In this document: piece after piece, positions 5,502 to 6,861 of the stretch
How positions within the stretch are numbered: position 1 is the stretch's first letter
Layout: every line of letters starts with the position of its first letter
Source: a bacterium
GTDB taxonomy: Bacteria > Pseudomonadota > Alphaproteobacteria > Caulobacterales > Hyphomonadaceae
DNA length: 6,861 bases
Direction of reading: 5' to 3'
NCBI GenBank assembly: GCA_030824255.1
Contig: JAVBYB010000435.1
Coordinates: forward strand, 1-6,861
Made by a program: the position numbers and the translations under genes
Notes under the pieces: model-generated
Database searches by the model: none
Told to the model about the DNA's origin: nothing
The model's input: only the letters and a program-made list of their open reading frames with translations

Positions 5502-6253
5502 ACAATCATCCCGCCATCCACGCGCAGCACCTGCCCGGTGATGTACGCCGCCTTGTCGGAGGCGAGGAAAGCCACCGCGTCCGCGATTTCCTGCGCAGAG
5601 CCCCAGCGTTTCTCCAGCGGCACCAGCCGCCCCATCCGCTCCAGCGTCTTCTCGCGGTCGAGGCCCTTGTTGAAAGCGGTGGACCACATGCCGTCGTCGA
5701 TCACCCCCGGGGCAATCGCATTCACCCGAACGCCTGCGCGGCCCAGATCAATCGACGCATTCCGCGTGAACGAGTTCACCGCGCCCTTTGACGCCGAATA
5801 GGCAATCTGCCCCAGCGCGCCCGAAAACGACGAGACGGAGGAAATGTTCACCACATTCCCCTTCCGTTTGATCAGCGAGGCCGACAGCGCATCCGTCAGC
5901 AGGATCAGGTTCCGCACATTGACGTTGAACGTCTCATCCAGCCCCTCGCCAGTCACCTTCCCCATCGCCTGCGCCGCGCTGACGCCGGCATTGTTGACGA
6001 GGATGTCGACGTCGCCCAGCTCCGCCAGCGCGCCAGCGGCAGCCTTGCGCCAGCCCTCCGCCGATCCCATGTCGGCTTCGATCGCGATGGCGCCGTTCGG
6101 CAGGCTCGCAGCCAGCGCCTTCAGCTTGTCCGCCGACCGCGCCACGAGAGCGACTTTCGCCCCGTCCTCCGCCAGCGTCCGCGCAATCGCCTCGCCAATC
6201 CCGCGGCTCGCGCCCGTGACAACGGCGGTCTTGCCCTTGAAATTGTAGGTCAT
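5498..6253 (-). CDS. Short-chain dehydrogenase/reductase (FabG-like, classical SDR)
   Basis: A 251-residue NAD(P)-dependent oxidoreductase of the classical SDR type, complete from ATG 6253. Motifs are the cofactor loop TGASRGIG (13-20), Arg39 after the second strand (with Arg17 suggesting NADP(H)), Asp61, NNAG (87-90), Asn112, and the catalytic Ser139, Tyr152 and Lys156 (YSASK). Next come the PGVIDDGM segment after the active site and the SDR ending GQVLRVDGG. All catalytic residues are present. GGGAG lies 9 bases before the ATG and may be partly covered by a small hairpin (6264-6281). It resembles FabG, but no fatty-acid synthesis genes are nearby, so the substrate (a 3-oxoacyl thioester, an alcohol or another carbonyl) is open. 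The permease gene ends 62 bases upstream and the 112-aa gene overlaps its stop, suggesting one transcript. Confidence 0.92.
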   Translation of the reverse strand: MTYNFKGKTAVVTGASRGIGEAIARTLAEDGAKVALVARSADKLKALAASLPNGAIAIEADMGSAEGWRKAAAGALAELGDVDILVNNAGVSAAQAMGKVTGEGLDETFNVNVRNLILLTDALSASLIKRKGNVVNISSVSSFSGALGQIAYSASKGAVNSFTRNASIDLGRAGVRVNAIAPGVIDDGMWSTAFNKGLDREKTLERMGRLVPLEKRWGSAQEIADAVAFLASDKAAYITGQVLRVDGGMIV

Positions 6254-6315
6254 GGCGTCTGGCTCCCGTGTTTTGCCGGGAACCTAGCGATACGGCCTTT
6301 CCTGCGCCAGCCGGA

Positions 6316-6861
6316 TCAGGCTGGAACGACGACAGGCTCCGGCTGCCGGCCGAGATAGTAGACTGGCAAACCGATCGCGATCAGGACAACGCCCCAGATC
6401 AGCGATTCCTGTCCTGCGCCGAAGATCGCGAAGGCGGAATAGAGCGCCGCGATGACCGCAACGGCCACCCACGCCCACGCATTTCGCCAGGAACGCCTGA
6501 TCTCCGCGAGCGCGCAGGCAAGATAGGCGAAAAGGCAGACGACCGTGGTCATCATGATGAGGAAGCTGAAGGCGCCGACCAGCCCGCGCGAATAGTTGAG
6601 GAGCAGCAACCCTGTCGCCAGCGACGAACTGAACACCAGCGACACCCACGGCGCCTCGCCCTTGTTGAGCTTCGCCAGCACCCGCGGCGCCATGCCTTCC
6701 AGCGCCGCCGCCATCGATTGCTGTGCGGTGCAGAAGATGTTGCCGTTCATCGACCCTACGATGGAGACCAGCGCCCCCACTGTGATCAGCGGCGGCGCCC
6801 ACGCGCCCAGGCCGCGCATGGCGTCTGCGAATGGCGACGTCGAATCCTTCAATTCGGCAGC
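6316..6861 (-). CDS. APC-family amino-acid permease, C-terminal part (5' end outside window)
   Basis: The frame is open to the window edge at 6861 and reads AAELKD before the TTG at 6852, so that TTG is internal and the gene starts outside. The 181 visible residues hold about five membrane helices (roughly 23-46, 72-89, 95-119, 128-148, 153-171). This matches TM8-12 of the amino acid-polyamine-organocation family, whose members import or exchange amino acids across the inner membrane. Family-like stretches are the loop before the first helix, SMNGNIFCTAQQSMAA, KLNKGEAPWVSL and the following helices, then a short cytoplasmic tail ending PVVVPA. The substrate-binding half (TM1, 3, 6) is missing, so specificity cannot be judged. 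The stop codon TGA lies in the loop of a small inverted repeat CCAGCC/GGCTGG (6307-6324). It reads toward the SDR gene. Confidence 0.9.
   Translation of the reverse strand, partial: AAELKDSTSPFADAMRGLGAWAPPLITVGALVSIVGSMNGNIFCTAQQSMAAALEGMAPRVLAKLNKGEAPWVSLVFSSSLATGLLLLNYSRGLVGAFSFLIMMTTVVCLFAYLACALAEIRRSWRNAWAWVAVAVIAALYSAFAIFGAGQESLIWGVVLIAIGLPVYYLGRQPEPVVVPA

Noticed and set aside
5502..5687. N-terminal extension of the 112-aa protein
   Set aside because: It overlaps the SDR 3' end in another frame on the same strand and gives Gly/Ala/Arg-rich sequence unlike the acidic downstream protein.
6264..6281. Riboswitch-like hairpin covering the SDR ribosome binding site
   Set aside because: The stem has only five base pairs with an eight-base loop, too weak to claim regulation.
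6284..6802. 172-codon - strand frame over the permease
   Set aside because: It is an out-of-frame reading of the permease gene, which has clear membrane helices in its own frame.

Overview
This is a GC-rich, tightly packed bacterial window. Its genes look alphaproteobacterial: a cytochrome b561-YceI fusion, a Sua5 of the long two-domain type, and pyridoxine oxidase, cyclase and SDR proteins of proteobacterial style. Hyphomonadaceae or a relative is my best guess, but that is inference from protein style and cannot be proven from this sequence alone. I see no phage, transposase, CRISPR array, tRNA or rRNA. The genes are mostly housekeeping or peripheral metabolism.

Layout. At the left edge, on the + strand, is the 3' part of a membrane cytochrome b561 fused to a periplasmic YceI lipocalin-like domain (to 1114). 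A 212-base intergenic region dense in inverted repeats follows, then a + strand Sua5/TsaC threonylcarbamoyl-AMP synthase (1327-2343). A roughly 525-base stretch (2344-2869) separates Sua5 from the next long gene. It contains a 27-residue Lys/Ala-rich micro-gene with a strong ribosome binding site (2443-2526), overlapping palindromes before it, two inverted repeats after it, and about 220 bases of apparently non-coding sequence.

On the - strand, pdxH (3950-4624) is followed downstream by an exported cyclase-family hydrolase (2870-3841). Divergent from pdxH, on the + strand, is a small secreted protein of unknown function (4735-5166). Its stop codon shares a CTAG with the stop of a convergent - strand gene for a 112-residue protein (5163-5501). 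That gene is translationally coupled to an upstream SDR oxidoreductase (5498-6253). The right edge holds the C-terminal part of an APC-family amino-acid permease (6316-6861, - strand), which reads toward the SDR gene.

How the genes relate. The clearest functional unit is the - strand run of permease, SDR and 112-aa protein, with a 62-base gap and then a 4-base overlap. pdxH and the cyclase may be co-transcribed across a 108-base gap, but no biochemical link is evident. No clearly new multi-gene system is visible. The items most worth a second look are the unlisted-size basic micro-protein with its tandem octapeptide, the inverted-repeat cluster upstream of sua5, and the two uncharacterised small proteins that meet tail to tail.
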